Of a stretch of 64,000 bases of DNA, positions 11,565-22,415 are shown piece after piece. The notes under the pieces were generated by a model. The model was not told the DNA's origin and did not search any database. It saw only the letters and a program-made list of their open reading frames with translations. Source of the DNA: Mastigamoeba balamuthi (taxonomy: Eukaryota > Evosea > Mastigamoebida > Mastigamoebidae); NCBI GenBank assembly GCA_902651635.1, contig CACRSC010000044.1, positions 27,448 to 91,447 on the forward strand, written 5' to 3'. The translations under genes were made by a program, and so were the position numbers. Position 1 is the first letter of the stretch, and every line of letters starts with the position of its first letter.

Positions 11565-11636
11565 AGGCCACCGTTAATCGGCCAGAACAACAAAAGAGCA
11601 ACATAGCAACACAGACACATCCGACTTAGACTCACC

Positions 11637-12062
11637 ATGCCCTCCGCGAGGTTCACGATCCAGAGCAGGAGCAGCGGCAGGTACCTCGACGGCCGCAACC
11701 CGAGCGACACGCAGCTGCTGCTGACGGACCGCCCGCCGGAGAACGACCCCTTCCTGCAGTGGGAGCTGGTCCCTGTCACCGACGGCCGCTTCGCGATCCA
11801 GAGCTGCAGCAGCCACGGCTTCCTCGACGGGCGCAACAACGGAACGACCGAGCCCCTCATCACCTTCAGGGAGCCGGTGCCTGCCGACACCTACCTGCAG
11901 TGGTCGATCGTCCCGGTGTCGCACGGCTCTGACGTGGCCCTCCTGAGCCGCAGCAGCGGCGGGTACCTTGACGGGCGCAACGCCGGCACGAGCGACCCGC
12001 TGATCACGTACCGTCCCGCTGCGGACGACGCATTCCTCCACTGGATCATCAAGCCGCTTTGA
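11637..12062 (+). CDS. Non-secreted three-repeat beta-trefoil (lectin-like) protein
   Basis: A 141-aa intronless ORF. It starts MPSARFTIQSRSSG, that is, directly at the first trefoil strand, with no signal peptide, unlike the copies at 6783 and 8049. Repeats: RYLDGRNPSDTQLLLTDRP, GFLDGRNNGTTEPLITFRE and GYLDGRNAGTSDPLITYRP, ending HWIIKPL. The upstream in-frame region contains no alternative hydrophobic start. If the annotated start is right, the product stays in the cytosol or leaves by a non-classical route. Confidence 0.85.
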   Translation: MPSARFTIQSRSSGRYLDGRNPSDTQLLLTDRPPENDPFLQWELVPVTDGRFAIQSCSSHGFLDGRNNGTTEPLITFREPVPADTYLQWSIVPVSHGSDVALLSRSSGGYLDGRNAGTSDPLITYRPAADDAFLHWIIKPL

Positions 12063-12540
12063 AGCAACCACTCGTGCATGCTCCCACTGCATCGGTCGGT
12101 GTCCCTCGGCTGGAGACTGCCCTCTCAGACTCCCCTCATCTCCTTCTCACTGTGAGTACAACAAAAGAAACCACCGACCGGCAGAGATGCTCGACTGGAT
12201 GCTCAGTCCAGCTCAGCCTGTTGGCCTCTCCTGCATTCCATCACAATACCCCTCATTTTTTCTGGTACCGAAATCCAGCCACCAGAACGGCGATGTGGTC
12301 GAGCTGGAATCTGCGAGAGCGCCTTGTAAGAAGGAGTAGAATGAAATTCATGAATATCGACGGGCGAGAAACGGTTTTTTGGACAACCATCTCGATCCAG
12401 AGAAGTGCACTGTGCGCGACAGCATTCCTGCGCCTGCGCTGTTCGCCTGACTTTCAAGTGACGTCACAACAAACTGCTATATAACCGCGGACAGTTGGGC
12501 TTCGGAGAAACAAACAGTCAGTCCGGGCCCACAGCCACAC
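12063..12540. other. Intergenic with promoter of next trefoil gene
   Basis: No gene is recognised. The last 80 bp hold a CRE and a TATA-like box, listed separately. Confidence 0.5.
12459..12484 (+). promoter_or_regulatory. CRE palindrome plus TATA-like box
   Basis: TGACGTCA at 12459-12466 is followed by CTATATAA at 12477-12484, about 57 bp upstream of the ATG at 12541. The spacing fits a compact core promoter with a short 5' UTR. Inferred from sequence only. Confidence 0.55.
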
Positions 12541-12999
12541 ATGTCCGCCACGAGGTTCACAATCCAGAGCAGGAGCAGCGGCAGGTTCCTCGACGGCGGC
12601 GCTCCGAAGGTTATACGGCCGCTGCTGGCGGACAGCACGGCCCAGCAAGACACTTCGCTGCAGTGGGAGCTCGTCCCCATCGCCGACGGGCGCTTCGCGA
12701 TCCAGAGCAGCAGCAGCGGCGGCTTCCTCGACGGGCGTGACCCGCGCACGACGGAGCCCATCCTGACCTACAGGCAGCCAGCCCTCAGCGACTTCTACCT
12801 GCAGTGGTCGCTGGTCCCGGTGGCACACAGGTCGGACGTGGCCCTCCTGAGCCGCAGCAGCGGCGGCTACCTCGACGGACGCAAGGTCGACGGGGTTAAC
12901 GGCCCGACGCTCGGGTACTGCTCGCCCGCAAATGACACGTCCCTTCACTGGATCGTCAAGCCCCTCGAGTGCACGTCCACTCTGGTCTTCTCCCCTTGA
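12541..12999 (+). CDS. Non-secreted three-repeat beta-trefoil (lectin-like) protein
   Basis: A 152-aa intronless ORF beginning MSATRFTIQSRSSG without a signal peptide, in tandem with 11637-12062. Three repeats (RFLDGGAPKVIRPLL, GFLDGRDPRTTEPIL, GYLDGRKVDGVNGPTL) end in HWIVKPL, plus an extra 11-residue tail (ECTSTLVFSP region) absent from the other copies. The first repeat has LDGG in place of LDGR. Same fold inference as for the paralogues. Confidence 0.85.
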   Translation: MSATRFTIQSRSSGRFLDGGAPKVIRPLLADSTAQQDTSLQWELVPIADGRFAIQSSSSGGFLDGRDPRTTEPILTYRQPALSDFYLQWSLVPVAHRSDVALLSRSSGGYLDGRKVDGVNGPTLGYCSPANDTSLHWIVKPLECTSTLVFSP

Positions 13000-13564
13000 G
13001 CTGTGTGACAATGAGGTGCATCAAGACCGTCTCAACAGAGGAAACCGTCTCCGGCACACGAGGTAACTTTTCATTACCGCCAATGAGGGTCTGCAGTTTG
13101 CCGGGGCATGGACCCACTACTGGATCATTGATCTTGCAACAGTGCTTAGCATACAGGAGAAGGGTCTTGACACAGGGTGAGGTCGAAGTTCCTCGTAAGG
13201 GACATCGCTCATGCCACACAGGTGGCGTTAGTGGGCGTCTATCTCTCAAGCAGCAAGAACTCACATTGCGTGTTACCATACGGGTGGGGGGGAAGTAGGC
13301 GCTATGCGGACTGCGCCGGAGAGTTCAGTGTCCCATAGTTGGTGAAGAACATACCCAATAACCACTGCACCGACTGAGAAGAGGACCATCGAATAGAATG
13401 ACACCACGAGCCTCATAGAGACCCCCCGGGGATTGGCGCTGTGTGAAGGAGAAATTTGGTTCGGTTCCAGTTCCAGAACTGTGCTCCCGGAATATCTGTG
13501 TTCTCATCGGGTTTTGTTTTTTTTTGTCTTTTCCACAACACAGCCTCCTATCTGCTGTCCCCAG
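13000..13564. other. Intergenic, nothing recognised
   Basis: No domain-like frame. The T-rich tract at about 13508-13520 precedes the next gene's start by about 45 bp. Confidence 0.45.
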
Positions 13565-15173
13565 ATGATCACGAACAACTTCCTTTGCTTCGTCGTGCTG
13601 CTGGCGCTCTCCGCCTGCGCTCTGGCAGCCGTGGAGAAGGTCGACCAGGGCGGCTGGATCCACTACCCCTACCGAGTCCGCCCCGCTGTCTCCTCCACGC
13701 ACTTCCGACCTTTCTTCTGGGTATCAGCTTCAGGCTCTCCCTGTGCTTCACAACACACGCCCCATCCGACATTCTTAAGTGTGACAACGCCAGTGCTGCC
13801 GGCACGTGGGGCACGTTCGACCTGGGCTCGTGCAACGACTCGCAGCCCGAGGTGTGCATCGCGTCGTCGAGGGTACAGGACCTGCGCGCAGTGCTCGCAG
13901 TGCGTCGGGTACCCCGTGGCGGCCAACGAGACGCTGCCTCCCACATGCACCCGTTGCGGCAACGGCGCCGTCTCCTACGGAGAGCAGTGCGAGCTCTCGC
14001 AGCGGTATTGCACCCGTGAGTGCCACTGCTCCACCGGGTCGACAGCCACGATGAACAACACGTGTCAACCGAGCGTACGGGCATTCTCTGGCGCTCCCCC
14101 GTGGCCTCACGTGCCCTCACAGGCCACCTCCCGGCTGTAACGGTGCACGAGGACAGGCCGCTCGCGTTCAGAAGGGCGCTGGAAATGGCGGAGGTTTTGA
14201 AGGAGAGCTGCATAGGACCGATGCTCGACGCCGTCGACGTGTCCCCCGCTGTGATGCTGCTACAGTCGGAGCGCACCCCAATGGTCGTCCTCCGCGTGTC
14301 GGCCGCACCGATACACCAGCCAACGCCAGCACATCCTACAACCTCTTGCGGGGCGACGCCGTCGAGGATTGCTTCTGCGAGTCGGTCAACCAGTCGGTCT
14401 CGTTCTCGATCCTCTTTCCAAGCAGAGGCTGCGGAGACGGCGTCGTCGGCGAAGGCGAGCAGCGACGGGGGCAACTACTGCGACCTCGAGCTCTGCTCCT
14501 GCGCCGAGGGCTCCCCCGCGCAGGTCTCTGCGCCCCGCAGACACTCCACGTGGGTCTCTCGATGCCGAATACCGAGCAGGCCGCAGTCGACGACGCTCTC
14601 GTTGCCGGCGTCTCGGGGCAGCTGACCACGCAGAGCTACGGCTTCGGCGAGGTAGCGCTGGTCAACGCCACACGAAGCACCGAGCGTGCGGCAATCAGCA
14701 TGACGCTGGTACCCGTGCAGCACCCGTTCCTCGGGGCCCGCACGCCCCTGCAGGTCCTACGCGGGCAGATGGACACGGGCTATGCATGCGTCTCCCGCGT
14801 GCTGGCAGCGCATGGGGTGAGCAGCGTCGTGGTCGAGTTCAGCAGTGACACAGACGGCATTCCCGGCTTCTCGCCTGACGTGCCCCCCGCAACCGCAGCC
14901 GGTGGCTCCGACAGACTCGGACCCTCGCTCAGCTGCATCTGTGCCGCAACCTGCCGCGCAGTGTTGCAGTACGGCAACAGCAGCTGGTGCACTCCTCTTC
15001 TATCTGATGTCCGCATGAGCGCCAGGGATGGCAACACCTTGTCAGACAGGAACCGTAACAAAGGGGTCTGCTCGGTTGCAGAAGAATCAGTTGCATCTCT
15101 GCCACGAGATTCGATTGTCTTATTTCCAGGTGTAAACTGCCCGGTGGTCACCCGCGGCGGGAACTACCGCTGA
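13565..15173 (+). CDS. Secreted Cys-rich protein, related to receptor-kinase ectodomain, possibly damaged
   Basis: Starts with a strong signal peptide (MITNNFLCFVVLLALSACALA). Cys-rich exons follow: CDNASAAGTWGTFDLGSC (from 13780), CGNGAVSYGEQC (near 13960) and CGDGVVGEGEQ (near 14430). These are the same CGxG-x-V..G-EQC module found in both receptor kinases. The last stretch (14540-15173) reads through to NCPVVTRGGNYR. No TM or kinase follows, so it is either a secreted relative of the receptor ectodomain or a truncated one. Introns at about 13740-13779 and 14076-14128 are supported. The frame shifts near 13870 and 14440 without a convincing intron, so it may be a pseudogene or contain sequence errors. 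Its stop overlaps the SDS22 stop. Confidence 0.5.
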
Positions 15174-16516
15174 GAGGGCACGGGAACAGCGTCGATCTGC
15201 TTGAGACCCGGCAGCATGTCCAGGACGAGGCTGCGGTACTGCTGGTGCAGCGCAATGGGGTTGCCCTCAAAGTAGACGACGCTGAGCGCCAAGCACGCCT
15301 TGAGCGCCCTCAGCTCCTCCCAGTCCTCGACGCAGTTGCCGTTGGCCCACAGCTCCTCCAGCTGCGCCAGCGCCCCCAGGGCCCCGAGCCTCGCGATCCT
15401 GTTGTTGGCGATGTCGAGCACGCGCAGCCTGGGCACCGCAGCCGCGAACGCCAGCGAGCTGAGCGCGTTGTCGCTGACGTAGACCTCCTCGAGCGTCGCC
15501 CCCACGGGCTGCAGCGCCGCGGGGTCGATGTCGGCGATCCTGTTGGCCTGCGCGCTGAGGAGGCGCAGCGAGCCGAGGCCCTGCAGGCCCGAGATGGCCG
15601 TCACCTTGTTGCGGGCGATCCAGAGGTTGCGCAGCGACGCCTGCGCAGCGAGGGCCCCGTCGGGCACGCCGCGCACGCGATTCGAGCCCAGCTCGAGCGT
15701 CACGAGCGCCGTCAGCTTCTCCAGGCCCTCGACATGCTCGATCTTGTTCTCCACGAGGTACAGCTCCTTGAGAGCGACCAGGTTGTCTGCGTGCGAGAGT
15801 GTTGTGAGCGCTGAGAGCTTCAAACAACGAGACTAGAGGAGTGGAGAGAGAAAGACAGAGAGAGAGTCCAGTGCCCTCCTCTCAACGCTTACCGAGGTTC
15901 TGTACGCGGCGTATCAGGTTGTAGCTGAGGTCCAGGAACGTGAGTGACCTGAGCGTCTCGAGCCCCTTAATCTCCGTGATCCTGGCGTTCGTTGCGTGTA
16001 AGATTACCCTCGTAACGTAGCGTGTATTTCCCCTCATAAACAAATCACACCGAATCCAAAAAACAGAAGAATCCAGCACGCAGCAATCCCAGCGAGCTGA
16101 ATCCAAAGAATCAAACGAATCCAGCAGAGAGAGAGAGGGGTCATAGAGGAGGGGTGGAGGGCGGACTTGTTGTCGTAGAGGTCGAGGTGCGTGAGCGAGA
16201 CGAGGGCCTCGAGGCCCTGCAGCTCGCGGATGACGTTCTGGCGCAGCACGAGCCTGCGGAGGGCAGCGAGGTGCGCGAGGCCCTCGATGGCAGCGACCTG
16301 GTTGTGCGTGAGGTCGACGTCTGTCAGCGTGGCCGCCAGCGCGTAGCCGCGGCCGATGCCCCGCGACGGCACGTTCGACAGGTCCAGCGTCAGCCCGTCG
16401 CTCTCGGCCGCCTCCCGCTCCACGTCCACCACGTCCGCGTGGTACGTCATCGGCAGCCCTGCTGCCGCTGCCGCCGCCTCCCGCTGCTGCTGCTGCTCCT
16501 CCGCTCCCGCGCTCAT
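15164..16516 (-). CDS. sds22: SDS22, LRR regulatory subunit of protein phosphatase 1 (PPP1R7)
   Basis: Three exons (16516-16167, 15981-15893, 15786-15164) give 353 aa, the normal size for SDS22. Both introns are GT-AG and phase-consistent, joining LDLYDN-KITEIKGLETL and RRVQNL-DNLVALKELYL. The LRRs are the 22-residue SDS22 type: LDLSYNLIRR, LYLVENKIEHVEGL, LELGSNRVR, LDIANNRI. The protein ends with the family cap (VYFEGNPIALHQQYR then LPGLKQIDAVPV), close to animal and yeast homologues. SDS22 binds the PP1 catalytic subunit and controls its maturation and mitotic or polarity functions. The N-terminal 30 residues are Gln/Ala-rich. The coding end overlaps the convergent gene's stop by about 10 bp. 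Confidence 0.93.
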
Positions 16517-16898
16517 CTCGGATCTCTGCGCCCGAGATATGCTCCTGTGTGACGTCGGAGCTGTATCTTTTTCAAACGGAGAGCAGTTTTCTATCTCAGT
16601 GAAAAGTTGTGCTAGGCTTGGTAGTGCTTGTGCAAGGATACTATTGACTCAGTTATATTGGTCCAGTTTGTTAAGGCACAACATCATCAGCAAAAAAGTG
16701 GTGGTTGCATGCATGCGGGTGTGGTGGATGAGAGGCACCCAACAGTGGCTGTTGGAGTGCCTGCTGCTGACCTTGCATGATCACCAGCCTTGCCTCAAGT
16801 TCTGCCACTCATTCCTGGAGAACTACCTTCTCCACATCAACAAGCTGAACAGCATCATTTGCCTGGAACTGAATGTATGACCTCTTGGCTGTGCCAAT
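16517..16898. other. SDS22 upstream region, nothing recognised
   Basis: The sequence becomes AT-richer than the neighbours here. It may include the far end of the effector relic, but no frame supports this. Confidence 0.35.
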
Positions 16899-17479
16899 TC
16901 ACTTCTTGAACTGCCTTGTTCGATCTATGAGCTGTGCTTCGAGGTGCTGCGAACACATGAGCAGCATTTCAGGCATTGGCTTCCACCTTCCACCCTCATT
17001 ATGAAGAGAGGCCATGGGAAGTCCCATTCCAGCAGGGGCATTTCTGATCATTGAGGTGTGCAACTTGTCAGCACTAAGTTGGCAGAGATTATACCTCTTA
17101 TGATCAAGGAGATTTACAGCAGGGATGCCTTCTGCTGTGAGATCCTTGGCAACAGACAGATCAAGACACTCACTCTGATGGCATTTCTCTGCTGCTTTTT
17201 TGCCTTTTTGCATCTTAAATGAGGTTCTTGAGTTTGTTCAGAAACATGACACAGTGCTCAATCATGTCCATGACAATGGCGTTGTGCTGCACTTTGCTTG
17301 AGACTTGCTTCTCTGCAGCCCAGTCATGAACAACAGTGAGGTCCAGTGGCCACAATCCAACTTGCTTTGGAAGATGAGATAGCTGCATGCCAGAGCTCTT
17401 CACAATTTGTTATCATAGTGATCACAACACACTGCCCCACAAGAGCAGGAGTGAATGCAAGCCTGTGTGAAAGTGTTAG

Positions 17480-17656
17480 TGATGCCCAGTAATGCATGGG
17501 GTGGGGGCAGGAAGCCCCTGGGGGGTTGAGAGACTCGAGGACTAAGGGAAGAAGAAGGAGTGATGATGTATTGATTTGTATTCGTGTGGTGACGAGAGGG
17601 TGGGAGGGGAAATGCTATTCCTTTGCCTAGGGGGTGCAGTCCCCCCCTTGGCATCA
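17480..17656 (-). repeat. LTR (3' LTR in element orientation)
   Basis: 177 bp beginning TGATGCC and ending GGCATCA, a 7-bp terminal inverted repeat. About 98% identical to the other LTR. Confidence 0.92.
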
Positions 17657-17761
17657 CCGCTCTACTTCAAAGGTCGAGCATGGGGAGACCTTGAAGAAGT
17701 CAATCGAAAGTCTAGGTCCGCAGGTGGGGGTGTGCCTGCATGTAGGTGATGACCTGGTCGA

Positions 17762-17845
17762 NNNNNNNNNNNNNNNNNNNNNNNNNNNNNNNNNNNNNNN
17801 NNNNNNNNNNNNNNNNNNNNNNNNNNNNNNNNNNNNNNNNNNNNN
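17762..17845. other. Assembly gap (84 N)
   Basis: A run of N inside the retroelement. The true length is unknown. Confidence 0.99.
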
Positions 17846-20101
17846 ATCCTCAAACTCGATCGGCAACTTCTGACGGGGAACCTGGAGTAGGTCGATAAGT
17901 CTGGTCTCTGCAAAGTTGAAGTCCGAGCCTGTGTCGACATGAAACAGTACCTCCTTGCCCTCGCCCTCCCCCTTGGTGATTGTGCACGAGAAAAGGATAC
18001 GGTCACGTTTTACCTCGGCCAAAGACCGCATGGGAAGGGTGTTCTCAGCAGAGTCCGTCTCTGGATGTATGCTGCCCATGGGAGTCGACTCCCCCTTTGA
18101 ACCCAGCAGAACAGAGCCGATCTTTGACTGAGGTGAAGTGAAGTCAATGTGTCCATCGAGGTCCATGTCCATGCTCGTAGCTGTCTGGCACAGGGAAATG
18201 CGAGCCTCCTCCGATGTACTGGCCTTTCCAGCAGGAGACACCTGTACTGCAGTCAGACGGCTCTCTGGGACTGGAACTCCAGCCTTAAAACCCTGTTTCG
18301 GTTTCCCATTCCATGGCTTGGAAGCCTGACCTCCCGTAGCAGAACCCGTTGTGTCCTTCTCCGTGGTGATCCGTGTCTCGTACGCCTGCTGCTTGGTGCC
18401 AGGGAATGGGCAGTTCTTGGCCATGTGCCCCGTACCGCCACACCTGTAGCACTTCAGGGACGTGGGCTCCTGGCTCGGTGCAGAGCTAACAGCGAGCCAT
18501 GAGGGAGACCTCTCCTCTCGGCGTTCCCGTGCCTTGAGCGTCGCTGCTGTGGGTGGAGAAGGACAACTGCCCGCAATGTGACCATACGTCCCGCAGTTGT
18601 AGCACAAGGGCTCCCGCTGGCGAGTGGACTTAGGGCCCGTGTCCCCCTCCCGAGGGCCCTTTGGTGCTGGTGACTGGCGGACGATGTTCAGGGCCTTGCC
18701 TACCCCTGATGTGGATATCGAAGTGCGCAAACCCGGCGCAGACTGCCGTACAGATGAAGAGCGAGGCAGGTCATCGGGAAGGAATCCCCGCCACGCATTC
18801 TCTGCGATGTGCCGTGCGAACTGGAGAATATGGGTGCTCAGCTCCTCGAACGTGGAGTCCTCCCACTGCAGGCCATAGGACCGGTCGAATACCGTGCGAA
18901 CCCGAGTGGCGATGTACCCATACCCCAGAGTTTCCCGCAGTGCCTTACGAGCACTTCTCGTGTCGTTCTTGAGAGAACCCTCAGTGTAATCGCCCCAGCC
19001 CACTGCCGTGCACCGCAATGCAACCTTCTTGATGTGCTTGTGGATGACCGGGACGATGGTCTTGCCGTTGGCCTTGGAGATGTCGACCTCTACGAGCTTC
19101 TGGTGTGTAACAAACCTGAAGTCGTCAATGTTGTCGAAGATGGAGTCTCCCTCGGTCCGCAGCATCACGAAAACGTTGAGACAGGCTGTACGAAAATGGT
19201 CCTTGATGTCGTCAGTGACCAGTTTCCGATCAATAGCCCCCGTGGCCTTGGTAGCATCGACAATTTCCTCCGAGAACAGCGCCCGCATCGAGAAAGCCTT
19301 GATAGCAACGTTCATCTTGGCAGCCGTAGCCAGCTTCTTGCCCATGACCTGCATGTACTCGAAGAGGGCCTCCCGATCGAAAACTGTGAATGGAATTGCA
19401 ATGCCCCGTAGAATGTCGTCGATGGACCGGACTGCCTGTGCCCGCATCATCGCCTGCGCGTAGGCCTCTGCCTGGTAGACGACAGGGTCGTGTCCGAGGT
19501 CCTGGTCCCTCGTCATGCCCTTGCAACAGCCCTGGCAGCAACTGTTGTGGGAGCTGCTGTCCTCGTCCCCGTGGGATGCGTCCCCATGGTCGTCCTCGTC
19601 CCCTGAGCTGCTGCTGCTGCTGTCCTTGCTCTCAGAGTCGTCGTCGTCCGCGATGACCAGCCGACGTCTCTTGTTGGGCTCCGAGTTCGTGCTCGTGGGA
19701 ATAACCGGTGCCGGTGCTGCGGTGCTCGGAAAAGCACCGTCTTTGCGTTTTTCGGCTATGCCTGGCGTCGGTGACGCTGTAATTCCGTCATCGGGGTTTG
19801 TTGGTGCGTGAGAATTTCCATCGTCAGGACCCGAAAATGCACCGTTTCCGACGGGAAAAACGGACGTCGTCCCCTCGGGGCCTGTAGGTGCCCCCTTGGC
19901 TGCTGCCTCGTCGTCGTCGTCGTCCGAGTCTGTATGGGAGGTCTTGTAGTCGGAATCCACCGGCTCCTCCCTCAGACTGGCCAACTCCTCCTCGATGTCG
20001 TGCTGAGTCTTCTGCAGCTCGGACTTACGGCGAGCTCTCTCGGCAGCATGATGGTCCCGCTCCTCCTTCTGGAGCTGTCTCTCTGCATCGCCCACCTCCA
20101 T
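17846..20101 (-). other. gag-protease coding region of the LTR element
   Basis: Starts at 20101, only about 19 bp inside the 5' LTR, with an acidic and Ser-rich N-terminal half. Two CCHC knuckles follow at roughly residues 505-590, then the protease motif VLFHVDTGSDFNF near the gap. Gag and protease share one frame, as in several gypsy-like families. Confidence 0.8.
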
Positions 20102-20120
20102 CGCCTAGGTGTGCACGCAC

Positions 20121-20297
20121 TGATGCCCAGTAATGCGTGGGGTGGGGGCAGGAAGCCCCTGGGGGGTTGAGAGACTCAAGGACTAAGGGAAGAAGAAGGA
20201 GTGATGATGTATTGATTTGTATTCGTGTGGTGACGAGAGAGTGGGAGGGGAAATGCTATTCCTTTGCCTAGGGGGTGCAGTCCCCCCCTTGGCATCA
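20121..20297 (-). repeat. LTR (5' LTR in element orientation)
   Basis: The second 177-bp LTR copy, TGATGCC to GGCATCA, followed directly by the TTAG target duplication. Confidence 0.92.
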
Positions 20298-22002
20298 TTA
20301 GGGTTGAACACTTTCAATAAGGATGAGACGAACCAGGCTTTGACATAGTGCTAGAGTTCATTGTGAACAAGCTTGTAAAAGCAAGCATTGGTTTACTTGT
20401 TATTCATCTGCCAGAACAGAGAGCTGTGGGACAGACCCCCAACAAAAGAGATATTGTTTTCAGCTGCGGTCAGAAGCTGCTTAAGGTTAAGGTACGAGTA
20501 GTGGTTGTAAAGAATCTCGAGAACCTCCCAGAGAAGTCCAGGAACAATTCGTGAATGTGCCCAATGAGTAAAGAGAGAATGCAGCCTTGTCCATCCAGCT
20601 CATCTCCATGGCAGTGCATCTAACAATACTGATGACCTCAGCCTCAAGTAGAAACATGTTGAGGTTGATGATGCGAGTGACATTGGGGGATCTCATGGTC
20701 CTAGAAACATTAAGAAAGGCAGGCATTAGTTGATAGAAACCAGAGGTGTCACTGCACTCAAGGTGGTCTGGGAAGGGGCAGTGGCTCTGCCTGATAATAG
20801 AGAAACTTGAAATGCCCACATAGAACGTAAAAGTGACCTGCTGTGTGCAGATCCTCTGCAAACTGCCAGAAGGCATAGAGATCGAGCACCCTGTCCATGG
20901 CAGAAAGCTGGTCATAGTGTTAGCAAAGGGACTGTGATTAAGGAGGGAGGATATGCCTTGACCTTCTTTTTAAAGCTCTGGACCTCGTCTAAGACAAAGA
21001 AGAACTTGAACCCCGGGGCCTGGGTATGAAGGAGTGTGATGACCTCAGCTGCACAATTGGGCTTGTTATCGGCAGTGCTGATACCAGTCCCCAGGAGCAC
21101 AACGGCAATGGTGTGAGATGACACCTTGGCCATGGTGGCACATGCATTTGGCAATGCCTTGGCCACAGTGCCATCACAGACGTTTGACATGTGGTTACTG
21201 TTAAACTTGATGTACACCATGACGGCCCCCATGAGCTCGTTGAAGGTGGCCTGCGAGGCTGACGTGTGCTGCAGAATTCTCTCGTTTACTGCAGAACCCA
21301 TTGCTGTGAGTCACTTGAAGCGGCATGTGAACATGGTCTTTCCCACACCAAAGGACTGGTCCATCACCAGCATGATTGTGTTTCTGCTTCTGCTCAGTAA
21401 GGCCTTTGCAAGCTTCACTGGCAGCCTCGTCACGCTCTATGAGGGGTCCAGTGTACAAATTTGCAGGCAGAACGTCCTGTATCACTGTGCGAGAAACAAG
21501 GTGAGTGAAAGAAGCACGTCAGTGGCAGTAGAGGAGAAGGACAGTAGAACAAGTGTTACGGGGAGGTGGGGGGCACTGGTCGAGAAGACCAGTGGATAAG
21601 TCAACAACCAAAACACAGTGGAAAAGGCTCAATTGTTGTTGACAAACCTGGCAGCTGGGCCGGAAGAGGCAGGGCGACAGGGCTCAGGTGGATCTCGATG
21701 GTCTCTTCACTGAGGAGGCTGAGGAAGTCGGGGTCGAGCTCCTTCTTGGGATTGAGCACGTGTGTGTTGGCCTTGAAATAGGCTCTGAGATGTGGGATAG
21801 TGCCCGTGGGCAGGTTGAGGAAGAGGTCTGCCTCGTCGTACTGCTGGAGGCTCAGGGTGCACTGCTCCTTGATGTGCCGGGTGAGCTAAGGGCCGTTCCA
21901 CCCTTCCTTCTCACCGCCGACGTCGATCTCGTTCCCTGCGCACACCACCCAGATGACATGCTCCTGGGTATGCTGCTTCTCGGGCTCCTTGTTCTCCGCC
22001 AT

Positions 22003-22415
22003 CGAGAATGCAAAAAGAGAATACCCGATATCTTTTCAGTAACAGTAACAGTTGATTTCTCCTTCCACAACCAGTGAGAGGGCCCTCTCTTGCGGGGTCA
22101 GGAGATCCCGAAATCTGTTCCCGTGACCTCTCATCCGAGATATTGTCTCTGACGCGTCGACAGCCGTGCACGACTCAATTCACGGGGGGCCAGCGGGAGG
22201 CTTTCAGCGAGCACGGATGACTGAGTTTTGAGAAAATCCACAATCCGTCCTGCGTTTTTCTTTATTGCATGTGAGGGCGGTGGCTTGTCATTACTTCTTC
22301 CGTGGAGTCGAGCTCGCAAGGGCAAGCTGGTGTTGTTATACCGAATACGACATGCAGTCGGCAAAACTACTCGACGAAAAACTCGCTCAGTTCTGTTGTA
22401 TTCAGATCACAGTTC
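22003..22415. other. Intergenic, nothing recognised
   Basis: No supported gene between the effector relic's 5' end and the 3' end of the EF-hand gene. Confidence 0.5.

Larger units (their letters stand above)
17480..20297 (-). mobile_element. LTR retrotransposon, gag-protease visible, contains assembly gap
   Basis: Bounded by two 177-bp direct LTRs and flanked by a 4-bp target duplication TTAG (17476-17479 and 20298-20301). The minus-strand internal region encodes a gag-like protein with two CCHC zinc knuckles (CYNCGTYGHIAGSC and CYRCGGTGHMAKNC), then an aspartic protease site (VDTGSD). Reverse transcriptase and integrase are not visible; an 84-N gap sits between the protease and the 3' LTR. 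Copia versus gypsy cannot be decided. The LTRs differ at only about three positions, so the insertion is young. The copy cannot be called whole or defective from this assembly. Confidence 0.9.
16899..22002 (-). pseudogene. CR-type (Crinkler/RHS-like) effector relic, split by an LTR element
   Basis: A fossil gene on the minus strand. Its parts, from the 5' end near 22002, are a Crinkler-like ubiquitin-fold header (about 21640-22002, with VIWVVCAGNEIDV), a probable intron, a P-loop NTPase region (21485-20487, with GVGKT and the Walker B-like FFVLDEVQ), and a C-terminal part (17403-16899). The LTR element at 17480-20297 lies inside it. The header plus P-loop layout is that of CR effectors, which occur in many eukaryotes and often decay. 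It is broken, with several breaks besides the insertion. Base composition is lower in GC than the surroundings. Assignment rests on motifs only. Confidence 0.55.
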
